Below are positions 33,857 to 41,771 of a stretch of 64,000 nucleotides of DNA, piece by piece; the stretch's first letter is position 1, and each line of letters opens with the position of its first letter. Source of the DNA: JAOPZW01 sp963835295 (GTDB taxonomy: Bacteria > Actinomycetota > Thermoleophilia > Solirubrobacterales > Solirubrobacteraceae); assembly GCA_963835295.1 (NCBI GenBank), contig CAWIEX010000015.1, forward strand, positions 605,890-669,889, written 5' to 3'. The notes under the pieces were generated by a model. The model was not told the origin of the DNA. It did not search any database and saw only the letters and a program-made list of their open reading frames with translations. The position numbers and the translations under genes were made by a program.

Positions 33857-34537
33857 TCACCGCTGCATCCTTGGATCGTGCGTCGGGTCGGCGTACAGGG
33901 GAGGGCAACCGTGATCGATGGCTTCGGAGCGCAGTTCGTAGTGCCAGGGCTCGTTGCCGTAGATCTGGCACAGCCCGTACGCGGCGCCGTGCGCGGACAG
34001 CCACGCGGCGGCCCCGGAGGGCCCGATGTCGACCGCGTCTCCCGACACATGAGCAGACGTGTTCGGGGTGGCGACCCATCGGGTGGCTGTCTCTTCCGAG
34101 CCGTACTTCGAGATCGCCTCGCGGAGCAGTCGCTCCTGGTACTCCCGAGAGCGCCAGCCGCTATCGACGCGGAACTCGACCCCGTCGCCTGCGGCATCGG
34201 TTGCAGCCCGGCGCAGGGCACCGAGGAGGGCTGGATCGAGGTTGGCGACACCTGGAACGTCGTCGTCGAACACCGTCGTGCCGTCGGGGACGGCACCGTC
34301 CGCCTCGCCAAGCGCACCACGGTGCTCACTGCGAGAGACGTGGATGGGTGATGCGGGCGTCGAGGACGAGGACGAGGACGCCGTCGAGGACGAGGACGAG
34401 GACGCCGGCAGCTGGTAGCCGAGGGCGGCGGCGATCGCCGCGATGACGACGAGCAGGCCGGCGACACGGATCGTGCGAAGCCGAATCCGACGCGTCGTTC
34501 GTCGCGCTCGTTGGCTATAGGTCACGCCCCCAGTCAA
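33857..34537 (-). CDS. VanY-like D-alanyl-D-alanine carboxypeptidase (peptidase M15B)
   Basis: The 226-residue protein has an N-terminal membrane anchor (VAGLLVVIAAIAAALGYQL) and a Ser-rich linker (about residues 46-62), then the M15B core: VDSGWRSREYQERLL, TSAHVSGDAVDIGPS with the zinc His and Asp, and NEPWHYEL with catalytic Glu and the last zinc His. Such enzymes trim D-Ala from peptidoglycan stems. It sits between the MacAB-like operon and a divergent VanRS-like two-component pair, suggesting cell-wall stress control. Confidence 0.88.
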   Translation of the reverse strand: MTGGVTYSQRARRTTRRIRLRTIRVAGLLVVIAAIAAALGYQLPASSSSSSTASSSSSSTPASPIHVSRSEHRGALGEADGAVPDGTTVFDDDVPGVANLDPALLGALRRAATDAAGDGVEFRVDSGWRSREYQERLLREAISKYGSEETATRWVATPNTSAHVSGDAVDIGPSGAAAWLSAHGAAYGLCQIYGNEPWHYELRSEAIDHGCPPLYADPTHDPRMQR

Positions 34538-34560
34538 GGCAGCGTGGCGTTGCCGGCCCG

Positions 34561-34604
34561 TATGTGGTTTTCAATATGCCGACGATATGTGCCGGCTCTA
34601 GCAT
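34561..34604 (+). promoter_or_regulatory. Direct repeats and leaderless-type promoter before the VanR-like gene
   Basis: TATG elements occur at 34561 (TATGTGG), 34575 (TATGCC) and 34586 (TATGTG). The last two are spaced 11 bp apart, the period expected for OmpR-family regulator half-sites. TAGCAT (34599-34604) could be a -10 only six bases before the ATG, implying a leaderless mRNA. The repeat may serve autoregulation and the divergent VanY-like gene. Confidence 0.45.
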
Positions 34605-34610
34605 CGGAGC

Positions 34611-35306
34611 ATGCGCGTGCTGCTCGTCGAGGACGAGCCCTATATGGCGGAAGCGATCCGCGATGGTCTACGCCTGGAAGCGATCGCGGCGGACATCGCG
34701 GGTGACGGCGATGCCGCTCTGGAGCTGCTGAGCGTCAACGCGTACGACATCGCCGTCCTCGACCGCGACATCCCGGGACCTACCGGCGACGAGATCGCGA
34801 GACGCATCGTCGGCTCCGGCAGCGGGATGCCGATCCTCATGCTCACCGCGGCCGACCGTCTGGACGACAAGGCCACCGGGTTCGGGCTCGGCGCCGACGA
34901 CTACCTCACCAAGCCGTTCGAGCTCCAAGAGCTCGTGCTCCGTCTCAGAGCGCTCGACCGCAGGCGCGCGCACCACAGGCCGCCGGTGCGAGAGCTCGCA
35001 GGTCTGCGCCTGGATCCGTTCCGCCGAGAGGTCTACCGCGACGGCCGCTACGTCGCGCTGACCCGCAAGCAGTTCGCGGTGCTCGAGGTCCTCGTCGCTG
35101 CGGAAGGCGGTGTCGTCAGCGCCGAAGAGCTGCTGAACCGGGCATGGGATCAGAACGCCGACCCCTTCACCAACGCCGTGCGCATCACGGTCTCGGGACT
35201 GCGCAAACGCCTCGGCGAGCCCTGGATCATCGCCACCGTGGCGGGCGCCGGGTACCGCATCGAGGATGGGCCAGACACCGGCCGTGCGGGAGGGGACCGT
35301 GGATAG
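34611..35306 (+). CDS. OmpR-family response regulator (VanR/CutR-like)
   Basis: The 231-residue protein has a receiver domain (VLLVEDEPYMAEAIRDGLRLE, acceptor Asp in IAVLDRDIPGPTG, Lys in YLTKPFEL) and a C-terminal winged helix ending with VAGAGYRIED. Sequence style matches CutR/VanR-type regulators of actinobacteria. It overlaps the kinase gene by 8 bp and diverges from the VanY-like gene, which it may regulate together with the MacAB-like operon downstream of it. Confidence 0.92.
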   Translation: MRVLLVEDEPYMAEAIRDGLRLEAIAADIAGDGDAALELLSVNAYDIAVLDRDIPGPTGDEIARRIVGSGSGMPILMLTAADRLDDKATGFGLGADDYLTKPFELQELVLRLRALDRRRAHHRPPVRELAGLRLDPFRREVYRDGRYVALTRKQFAVLEVLVAAEGGVVSAEELLNRAWDQNADPFTNAVRITVSGLRKRLGEPWIIATVAGAGYRIEDGPDTGRAGGDRG

Positions 35307-36402
35307 AGCCCCTGGCTTGAGCGTTCGCCTGAAGCTCACCCTCAGCTATGCGGCCTTCCTCATGATCGCCGGCGCTTTGCTGCTCGCGGTCGTCTGGGTC
35401 TTCCTGCTGCGTTACGTACCCGACCGTCTGGCCCCAACAGGACCTGGTCTATTCCCGCACAGTCCCGACCGCACCGACCTCCTGCGCGCCTTCGTCCCGA
35501 GGGCGGCCGAGATGCTGGCGTTCCTGTTCGTGTTCAGTCTCGTGGGAGGGTGGCTTCTCGCCGGCTGGATGCTCGCCCCTCTGACTCGAATCGCCGATGC
35601 CACACGCATGGCCGCGACCGGATCGCTCTCCCATCGAATCCGGCTGCCGGGGCGCCGCGATGAGTTCCGCGAACTGGCCGACGCCTTCGACACCATGCTC
35701 GAGCGGCTCGAAGCGCAGGTCGCCGAACAGCAGAGATTTGCGGCCAATGCCTCCCACGAGCTGCGCACGCCGCTGGCCGTCACGCAGACGCTTCTCGACG
35801 TGGCTCGCAAGGATCCGAGCCGTGACAACGGCGAGCTTGTCGACCGCCTCCACGCCGTCAACACCCGAGCCATCGACCTCACCGAAGCATTACTCGTGCT
35901 CAGCCGCGCCGATCAGCGGTCCTTCGCCCGCGAACACGTCGATCTCTCCCTCGTAGCGGAAGAAGCCACGGAGACGCTCCTGCCTCTCGCAGAAGAACGC
36001 GGCATCACCATCGAGACCTCGGGCGACATCACCCCCGCCATCGGCTCATCCGCCCTGCTGCTGCAGATGACGACGAACCTCGTGCAGAACGCGATCGTCC
36101 ACAACCTGCCTGAACAGGGCACCGTGTGGGTCACGACCAGCACTCACCGCAAGACTGTGGTGCTTACCGTCGAGAACACCGGCGAGAAGCTCACCCCACA
36201 GCTCGTCGCCACGCTCGGCGAGCCGTTTCAGCGCGGCAGCAGACGCGTACGCACCGACCACGCAGGCGTCGGCCTCGGCCTGGCCATCGTCAAGAGCATC
36301 ACCCGAGCACACGACGGAACCCTCACCCTCACCCCCCGGGCCGCTGGGGGGCTGTGCGTCACGGTGCAACTACCCGCCGCGCCATCGCACAATGGCAGAT
36401 GA
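35299..36402 (+). CDS. Sensor histidine kinase (VanS/CutS-like)
   Basis: About 367 residues. GTG at 35299 is chosen because GGGAGG precedes it by seven bases. Two transmembrane helices (LMIAGALLLAVVWVFLL; LAFLFVFSLVGGWLLAGWML) flank a short extracellular loop, followed by HAMP, HisKA with phospho-His in NASHELRTPLAVTQTL, and HATPase with LVQNAIVHN and GVGLGLAIVKSI. A short loop between two helices suggests sensing within or near the membrane, as in VanS-type kinases. Confidence 0.92.
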   Translation: MDRAPGLSVRLKLTLSYAAFLMIAGALLLAVVWVFLLRYVPDRLAPTGPGLFPHSPDRTDLLRAFVPRAAEMLAFLFVFSLVGGWLLAGWMLAPLTRIADATRMAATGSLSHRIRLPGRRDEFRELADAFDTMLERLEAQVAEQQRFAANASHELRTPLAVTQTLLDVARKDPSRDNGELVDRLHAVNTRAIDLTEALLVLSRADQRSFAREHVDLSLVAEEATETLLPLAEERGITIETSGDITPAIGSSALLLQMTTNLVQNAIVHNLPEQGTVWVTTSTHRKTVVLTVENTGEKLTPQLVATLGEPFQRGSRRVRTDHAGVGLGLAIVKSITRAHDGTLTLTPRAAGGLCVTVQLPAAPSHNGR

Positions 36403-36487
36403 CGATCAGAGAATGGCCGCACGCCCCGAGAGAAGCGGCATGCGAGATCAGCCAGCGGTGCTGTGCCGACTCGAGACGCGCGGGGGC

Positions 36488-36784
36488 TCAGGCCTTGGAG
36501 TCGACCGCGTGGAACTCGATTCGGTACACGAGCGTGTCCTCATCGATCGGACCGGCGTGCGCGGCGCGCCGGCGCAATGTCTCACGGTCGGGCTCGCCGG
36601 CTCGTCTGACGTCCGCCGCAGTGATGGCCCCGAACGGGAGAAGCTCGATGGCATCGACCTCGATCTCGCCGGGGCCGAGCCGGTAGCGGCCGCCCTGCTT
36701 GACGCGCGGCCGCTTCCACAATCGGACGGTGAGGCTGATGTCCCCGGCCAGGACAGCGTCGCGCAGCTCGCGGCTGAACTCCAC
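36488..36784 (-). CDS. Small ASCH-domain protein
   Basis: About 98 residues from a GTG at 36784. The pattern FSRELRDAVLAGDISLTVR followed by a basic, Gly-containing PRVKQGGRYRLGPGEIEVD segment and a C-terminal AGPIDEDTLVYRIEFH strand fits the ASCH/PUA-like RNA-binding fold. ASCH proteins are often linked to RNA modification or stress. No neighbour clearly shares a function. The start is uncertain because longer readings extend upstream without conservation-like signal. Confidence 0.65.
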   Translation of the reverse strand: MEFSRELRDAVLAGDISLTVRLWKRPRVKQGGRYRLGPGEIEVDAIELLPFGAITAADVRRAGEPDRETLRRRAAHAGPIDEDTLVYRIEFHAVDSKA

Positions 36785-36848
36785 GCCCGGGACCCTAGCC
36801 GCCGATCGAGCCTCGTTGTGGGCGCGTAGTTGGAGAATCGACTGCGCC

Positions 36849-37187
36849 TCAGCGCTCCACGAGCGCCCGCACTTCGACGCTGCCGCCCATGCGGGCGGCG
36901 GGGATTCGGGCGGCCAGCGCGAGCGCGGCCTCGAGGTCGTCGCCCTCGTAGAGGTAATAGCCGTCGAGCGCATCGGCCACCGCCTGTCCCTCGGCGGTCA
37001 CGGTGCCGCCGCCGTCGACCCGCACCGTCACCGCGGTGTCGGGCGGGCTCAGCTGGCTGCCGGCGAGCACGCCGGGATGCTGCGCGAGCGCGAGGTACTC
37101 GTGGAACACGGCCTGGCGCTCAGCCGGTGCGAGCTCGGCGAGCGCGGTCAGGGCGCCGCCAAAGCGGACCTGAAGCAAGAAATGCAT
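36849..37187 (-). CDS. YCII-family protein
   Basis: A 112-residue protein with the YCII-like ferredoxin fold: MHFLLQVRFGG at the N terminus, HPGVLAGSQLSPPDTAVTV in the middle, AVADALDGYYLYEGDDLEAA and a final GGSVEVRALVE. GGAGG lies at the right distance before the ATG. YCII relatives are often near transporters and sigma factors; the activity is unknown. It lies 29 bp downstream of the MFS exporter and may be cotranscribed. Confidence 0.8.
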   Translation of the reverse strand: MHFLLQVRFGGALTALAELAPAERQAVFHEYLALAQHPGVLAGSQLSPPDTAVTVRVDGGGTVTAEGQAVADALDGYYLYEGDDLEAALALAARIPAARMGGSVEVRALVER

Positions 37188-37216
37188 GGAAGGGCCTCCG
37201 GGGCTCGGGATGGGGG

Positions 37217-38662
37217 TCAGCCGATCGCGTCGGACACGGGCTCGACGGGCACGACGATCGGCTGGGCGGCCGCGCGCGTCGTCGGGATGCGCGTGGCGAT
37301 GAGCGCTGCGGCGGCGACGAAGACGGCGCAGGCCAACAGCGCGCGCCCGTAGCCCGACGTGAGCGCCTCCGGGCGCGCGACGTGGTCGGCGGTCAGCGCG
37401 TGCGTGCGTGCAGTGGCGATCGCCGACAGGATCGCCAGCCCGAGCGCCATCCCTAGTTGCTGAGACGCGCTCAGCAGGCCGGCGGCCAGCCCGGCGTCGC
37501 GCGCGGGCACGCCGGCATTGGCCGCGGTCGTCACGCCGACGAACACCGCGCCGAAGCCGAACGCCATCAGCAGCTCGCCCGGAAGGATGTCGGCCGCGTA
37601 GGAGCCGCCGACCGGCACGCGCGAGAGCCAGAAGATGCCCACGGCGCTCAACAGCGCGCCGGCGACGATCACCGGCCGTGTCCCGATGCGCGCGAACAGC
37701 TGCGACGAGCCGCCCGCCGCCAGCGCCAGCGCGGCGGTCACCGGCAGGTACGCCGCCCCGGCCTGGATCGGCGAGAAGCCGAGCACCTCCTGCATGTACA
37801 GCGTCAGGAAGAAGAACATGGAGAAGAAGCCGGCCATGGCGATGAGCTGCGTCGCGTCCGCGGCGGCGAGGCCCTTGACGCTGAAGATCGACAGCGGCAC
37901 GAGCGGCCGGCGATGGCGCGCCTCGTTCAGCAGGAAGGCGACCAAGAGCGCGACGGCGACCGCCAGCACGCCGAGGGTGCGCGCCGTCCCCCACCCGACG
38001 TTTGGCGCCTCGATGAGCGCGTAGACGAGCAGCAGCATCCCGCCGGTGCCGAGCACGGCCCCCGGTGTGTCGAAGTCGACCAGGGGCGCTACGCGGCGCT
38101 CGGCCGACGTCAGTGCCAGCGTCCCGCCGATCGCCGCCGCGCACACCGGCAGGTTCACGAAGAACACCCACCGCCAGCCCGGCCCCTCGGAGAGGAGGCC
38201 GCCCAGAAAGACCCCGGCCGCCGCGGCGAGCCCGCTGAGCGCGCCCCAGATGCCGAGCGCCGTGTTGCGGTCCGCGCCCTCGCGAAACGTCGTCGTGAGG
38301 ATCGACAGCGCGGCGGGAGCCATCAGCGCCGCCCCGACGCCCTGCACGAGCCGCGCGCCGATCAGCACGTCCTGGCGCTGCGCCAGCCCGGCGGCGAGCG
38401 AGCAGACCGCGAACACGGCGAGACCGGCGAGCAGCACGCGGCGGCGCCCGAGCAGATCGGCCAGCCGGCCGCCGAGCAGCAGCAGGCCGCCGTAGGTCAG
38501 CAGGTAGCCGCTGGCGACCCACTGCAGGTTCTGCTGCGAGAACCCCAGCGCGCGCTGGATCGACGGGAAGGCGACGTTCGTGATCGACGAGTCCACGATG
38601 TCCATGAACTGGACGGCGCAGAGCAGGAGCAGGGTGAGAGCGCCCCGCCTCGTTCGCAGCAT
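37217..38662 (-). CDS. MFS drug exporter (DHA2/EmrB-QacA type)
   Basis: The 481-residue protein has about 14 hydrophobic helices. Family motifs include FMDIVDSSITNVAFPSIQRAL (motif D1 region), LLLLGGRLADLLGRRRVLLAG (motif A) and RLVQGVGAALMAPAALSIL (motif B/C). It would export drugs or other hydrophobic compounds by proton antiport. Just upstream lies a TetR-type operator and a truncated TetR gene on the other strand, so repression of this exporter has probably been lost. Confidence 0.92.
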   Translation of the reverse strand: MLRTRRGALTLLLLCAVQFMDIVDSSITNVAFPSIQRALGFSQQNLQWVASGYLLTYGGLLLLGGRLADLLGRRRVLLAGLAVFAVCSLAAGLAQRQDVLIGARLVQGVGAALMAPAALSILTTTFREGADRNTALGIWGALSGLAAAAGVFLGGLLSEGPGWRWVFFVNLPVCAAAIGGTLALTSAERRVAPLVDFDTPGAVLGTGGMLLLVYALIEAPNVGWGTARTLGVLAVAVALLVAFLLNEARHRRPLVPLSIFSVKGLAAADATQLIAMAGFFSMFFFLTLYMQEVLGFSPIQAGAAYLPVTAALALAAGGSSQLFARIGTRPVIVAGALLSAVGIFWLSRVPVGGSYAADILPGELLMAFGFGAVFVGVTTAANAGVPARDAGLAAGLLSASQQLGMALGLAILSAIATARTHALTADHVARPEALTSGYGRALLACAVFVAAAALIATRIPTTRAAAQPIVVPVEPVSDAIG

Positions 38663-38683
38663 GAATCCTCCAAAGCGGCTGAG

Positions 38684-38699
38684 TTAGTTGGCTGACTAA
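38684..38699. promoter_or_regulatory. TetR-type operator between exporter and broken TetR gene
   Basis: TTAGTTGGCTGACTAA is an imperfect 16-bp palindrome with TTAGT/ACTAA arms, the form typical of TetR sites. It lies 21 bp before the exporter start and directly abuts the truncated regulator. Confidence 0.55.
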
Positions 38700-39147
38700 G
38701 CAGCACTTCAAGACCAAGGACGAACTCGTCGAGGCGGTTGTCGAGCGCCACGTCGGCGACCTGCGGGCCGAGCGCCACCTCGGCGACCTGCGGGCGATGC
38801 TGGCCTCGCTCGAGCGCCATCGCACGCCCCAGGCGCGTCTAAAGGCGCTCGTCCGCGCCCTGGCCGAGCAGCGCGAGATCGTCGCTGCGCACGGCTGCCC
38901 GCACGGCAGCCTCTGCTCGGAGCTCGATAAGCGCGCTGACCGCACCGCCGCCGCGCTCGTGCAGGTCCCGATCGACTGGGCCTCCGAGCAGTTCCGCCAG
39001 CTGGGTCGTCGCGACGCCGGCGACCTCGGCGTGGCACTGATCGCGGCCTACCACGGCGCGGCGCTGCTGACCAACACGCTGCGCGACCCGGACGTGCTCG
39101 CACGCGAGGGACGACGTCTGGAGCGCTGGATCGACACGCTCGCCTGA
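38695..39147 (+). pseudogene. TetR-family regulator lacking its DNA-binding head
   Basis: Reading from about 38701 gives HFKTKDELVEAVVERHVGDL, the end of a TetR helix-turn-helix, continuing into an intact C-terminal ligand domain (HGCPHGSLCSEL, LIAAYHGAALLTNTLRDP) up to a TGA at 39147. Upstream in the same frame is only operator sequence and a TGA at 38680, so roughly the first 45 residues are missing. The only in-frame ATG (38797) would give a 116-residue ligand domain without DNA binding. Deletion of the head is the likely cause, and the neighbouring exporter would be derepressed. Confidence 0.75.
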
Positions 39148-39212
39148 TAGCGACAGGGGCATCCAGGCGTCAGCTGACCAAGGGCCAGGCCTTCGAACAG
39201 GCTTCGATCCGA

Positions 39213-39259
39213 TGGAGCTAGGGGGACTCGAACCCCCGACCTCCTGGGTGCGATCCAGG
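39213..39259 (-). tRNA. 3' fragment of tRNA-Ala(CGC), possible attachment-site scar
   Basis: On the minus strand the sequence has an anticodon arm CCTGG-ATCGCAC-CCAGG (anticodon CGC), variable loop, a T arm GGGGG-TTCGAGT-CCCCC and the acceptor 3' strand TAGCTCCA. The upstream part does not form a D arm or the matching 5' acceptor strand, so only about 47 nt of the tRNA remain. A 3' tRNA piece cut near the anticodon stem is what tyrosine integrases leave as an att site. It should not be counted as a functional tRNA. Confidence 0.65.
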
Positions 39260-39642
39260 GAGCGCGCCGACTAAATCTGGCCCGAATGCAGGGCATCTGT
39301 TGAGTTCGCGCGACCGCGGCGAGGCCGATATTCGTCGCATTTTGCGGCACTTCGCAGGAGTTTTGGCACGCGACGGCCTCCGCGTAGCCACAACTCGACA
39401 CTGGCCTCGATCGAGCGCGTGCGGGGAGGCGGCAGCCCACGTGCCGCCCTAAGCGTGGATCGGAGGGCGCGGGCGCGGTCACGAGCTCCTGGGCGCGCAG
39501 CGGTGGTGGAGCATCAACGTACTCGGCGCCCGCCATGTGGCGGTTAAGGCGGCCCTGCGGCAATCCCACGACATGGATCGATCCTGGCATGGGGACCGCC
39601 GCGTCGCGCGAGCTGATCGGCGACGCCGGCGGTTCGCCTCGC
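39260..39642. other. Gene-free stretch between tRNA fragment and ferredoxin gene
   Basis: About 380 bp with no supportable gene. It is locally AT-richer (around 39310-39370) than its surroundings, which fits foreign or att-flanking DNA, but I see no integrase here. Confidence 0.4.
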
Positions 39643-39849
39643 TCACGGATAGATCTGCTCGCCGGTGGCTTTGTCGGTCACCGTGATCGCGCCGGCGGGG
39701 CAGGCGCGGGCGGCGGCGAGGATCGCCTCGTCGGTGCCTTCGCCGGTGACGATCGCGATGTCCTCGACGGTGAATACGGCGGGGGCGGCGAGCGCGCAGT
39801 CGCCGTGGGCGGCGCAGGCGAACTCGTCGACGTGGGGGATGAGGGTCAT
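39643..39849 (-). CDS. Small 3Fe-4S/4Fe-4S ferredoxin
   Basis: A 68-residue ferredoxin with an N-terminal CAAHGDC cluster motif, APAVFTVED and a C-terminal ACPAGAITV motif. The spacing matches the single-cluster ferredoxins that serve cytochrome P450s and similar oxygenases. Its ATG overlaps the stop of the reductase gene by 4 bp, so reductase and ferredoxin form an electron-transfer pair. No P450 or oxygenase is encoded in this window. Confidence 0.85.
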   Translation of the reverse strand: MTLIPHVDEFACAAHGDCALAAPAVFTVEDIAIVTGEGTDEAILAAARACPAGAITVTDKATGEQIYP

Positions 39850-41048
39850 GCTGCGTTCCTTTCGGTGGGGTGGGTGGGCCGCTCCAGCAGCCGGCGGGTC
39901 CGCGCGAGGGCGTGGGGGCGGCCGACGAGCAGTGCGGCGACGGGCGTGCCGTCGCGGGTGTAGGTGGCGGTGAAGTCGCGAGCGTCCGGTTCGCCGTCGA
40001 TCGTGATGGCGTCGGCGCCGTGGGCGTGTCCGAGGTACTGGATGCGCAGGCCGTGCTGGTCGCTCCAGAAGCTCGGGATCGCGGGCGGCGGCGGGTCGAG
40101 GCCGAGCATCGCGCGGGCGGCGGCCGCGCCCTGGCGGGCGGCGGCCTCCCAATGCTCGGTGCGCACGTGCGCACCGATGCGCGCGTCGAATGCGCGGCTG
40201 GCGTCGCCGGCCGCGTAGATGCCCGGGACTCGCGTGCGGCCGGCGGCGTCGACCTGGACGCCGCGGTCGTCGAGGCCGCTGCCGCGCAGCCAGCTCGTCG
40301 CTGGTTGAGTCCCGATGCCGACGACGACGGCGTCGCAGTCGACACGGCGGCCGTCGTCGAGCTCGATCGCAGTGATCGCCGCCGTGCCGTGCAGGCGCGC
40401 GATGCGAGCGGCGACGTGCACCGCGATGCCCTCCTGGCGGTGCAGCGTGGCGAACCAGCCGCCGAGGCTCGGGCCGAGCACCGCCGCGAGCGGCGCTTCG
40501 GCGGCTTCCACGATCGTCACCTCGACGCCTATGCCTGCGGCGGTGGCGGCGACCTCCTGTCCGATAAAGCCGGCGCCGATCACGGCGAGGCGGCTGCCGG
40601 GAACGAGCGCGTCGCGCAGCCGGCGGGCGTCGTCGATCGTCCGCAACATGTGGACGTTGTCGAAGCACTCGGTTCCGGGCAGGGTCCGTGGCGCGCCGCC
40701 GGTGGCGATCAGCAGCTCCGAGAACGCGAGCCGCCGGCAGGAGTCGAGCACGAGCGCGCGGCCCGCGACGTCGAGCGCGGTGGCGCGGGCACCGGTGAGC
40801 AGGTCGACGTCGTGCTCGGCGTACCAGTCGTCCGGGCGGAAGCGCAGGTCGTCGTCATCGACCGTTCCGGTTAGGTACTCCTTGGAGAGCGGCGGGCGGT
40901 CGTAGGGCGCGAGCGGCTCGCCGGCGACGAGGCGGATCGGCTTTGTGAAACCGCTGCGGCGCAAGGTCTCGACTGCGCGCTGCGCCGCCAGGCCGCCGCC
41001 GGCGATCACGACGCCCGAGCGCTTCCTGGAGGTTGTGTGCATGGGCAC
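39846..41048 (-). CDS. FAD-dependent ferredoxin reductase (BphA4/PdR-like)
   Basis: The 400-residue protein has an FAD-binding GxGxxG-type loop (VVIAGGGLAAQRAVETLR), PYDRPPLSKEYL, an NAD-binding loop (RLAVIGAGFIGQEVAATAA), the GIYAAGDASRAF FAD motif and a C-terminal reductase domain (FWSDQHGLRIQYLG). It would pass electrons from NAD(P)H to the adjacent ferredoxin. GTG at 41048 and ATG at 41042 are both possible starts with no Shine-Dalgarno. Regulatory motif A lies 28 bp upstream and points at this gene. Confidence 0.9.
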   Translation of the reverse strand: MPMHTTSRKRSGVVIAGGGLAAQRAVETLRRSGFTKPIRLVAGEPLAPYDRPPLSKEYLTGTVDDDDLRFRPDDWYAEHDVDLLTGARATALDVAGRALVLDSCRRLAFSELLIATGGAPRTLPGTECFDNVHMLRTIDDARRLRDALVPGSRLAVIGAGFIGQEVAATAAGIGVEVTIVEAAEAPLAAVLGPSLGGWFATLHRQEGIAVHVAARIARLHGTAAITAIELDDGRRVDCDAVVVGIGTQPATSWLRGSGLDDRGVQVDAAGRTRVPGIYAAGDASRAFDARIGAHVRTEHWEAAARQGAAAARAMLGLDPPPPAIPSFWSDQHGLRIQYLGHAHGADAITIDGEPDARDFTATYTRDGTPVAALLVGRPHALARTRRLLERPTHPTERNAA

Positions 41049-41076
41049 AGGATGGGCTCACATCGGTGAGGGCCCG

Positions 41077-41103
41077 GTAAGCCTCGGGTCAAGAACGGCT
41101 TAC
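41077..41103 (-). promoter_or_regulatory. Regulon motif, site A (upstream of ferredoxin reductase)
   Basis: Read on the minus strand: GTAAG-CCGTTC-TTGACCCGAGGCTTAC, 27 bp. The GTAAG and CTTAC ends are inverted, and TGACC sits between them. It lies 28 bp before the reductase start. A -10-like CATCCT follows 22 bases after CTTAC. Confidence 0.65.
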
Positions 41104-41192
41104 GAGGCGTGGCGACCGCGCCGGTAGGCGGCGTCCTTCTCATGACCGTCCTGACGCGCGCGCGGCGGCGTGCGGGCAGTCCACGTCTGCGC

Positions 41193-41219
41193 GTAAGAGC
41201 GCTCTGACCCGTGGCTTAC
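41193..41219 (+). promoter_or_regulatory. Regulon motif, site B (upstream of the 145-residue protein gene)
   Basis: GTAAG-AGCGCT-CTGACCCGTGGCTTAC, 27 bp, on the plus strand, 80 bp before the ATG at 41300. A -10-like CACACT (41241-41246) follows 21 bases after CTTAC. The complementary strand shows GTAAG and GTCAG spaced 11 bp, the period of OmpR-family half-sites. Confidence 0.7.
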
Positions 41220-41299
41220 CGGCGCCTGGCGAGCGCCCCGCACACTGGTGATCGTCCCCTCACACGGCCAGTCCGCCGCCCTCACCAAGGAAACACCAG

Positions 41300-41737
41300 A
41301 TGCCGACCACCACCATCAAGCCCAGCCAGACGCCGGTCATCCTGCTCGCCGATCGCGAGTGTGCCGGCAGCCACGACCCCGCGCTGAGTCACATCGCGCA
41401 ATCCGTTCGCGGCAACGACGTCAAGGTTGTCGCTCCTGCCAGCCCGGTCGCGGGCGAGCGGTGGCTCGTCGACGTGGCCGCTCGCGAGGAGGACGCTCGC
41501 CGGCGACTGGAGAGCTGGACCGTCGCGCTGGCGCCGTACGCCTCGCGCCTCGACGGCGAGGTCGGCGACGAGAACCCGCGCCTGGCGCTTGCCGACGCGC
41601 GGCGCGAACTCGGCGACGACGCGGTGCTGCTGTCGGTGAGCATCTCGACGGCTTCGCCCACGGTGCCGTTTCTGACGGCCGCCCGCCGGGGGTGGCTCGC
41701 CCGCCGGTCGGTTGTCACACGCGTCCTGGCTGCGTAG
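41300..41737 (+). CDS. Small soluble protein of unknown function, weakly USP-like
   Basis: The 145-residue protein begins TPVILLADRECAGS, continues with DVKVVAPASPVAGERWLVDV and has GEVGDENPRLALADARREL, an alternating strand-helix pattern resembling universal-stress-like alpha/beta domains. I do not recognise a defined family. There is no signal peptide or membrane helix. It carries regulatory motif B in its promoter and shares an intergenic region with the divergent ferredoxin-reductase unit, so it belongs to the same putative regulon. Confidence 0.7.
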   Translation: MPTTTIKPSQTPVILLADRECAGSHDPALSHIAQSVRGNDVKVVAPASPVAGERWLVDVAAREEDARRRLESWTVALAPYASRLDGEVGDENPRLALADARRELGDDAVLLSVSISTASPTVPFLTAARRGWLARRSVVTRVLAA

Positions 41738-41771
41738 GGGCGAAGTCGCCGCGGCCGGCTCAGGCGGCCGG

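Noticed and set aside
34561..36402. Vancomycin-resistance operon
   Set aside because: VanY-like and VanRS-like genes are present but no VanH, VanA/B-type ligase or VanX; such regulators and carboxypeptidases are common in wall homeostasis.
39213..39290. Complete tRNA-Ala gene
   Set aside because: No D arm and no 5' acceptor strand pairing with TAGCTCC can be built from the upstream sequence; only the 3' part is tRNA.
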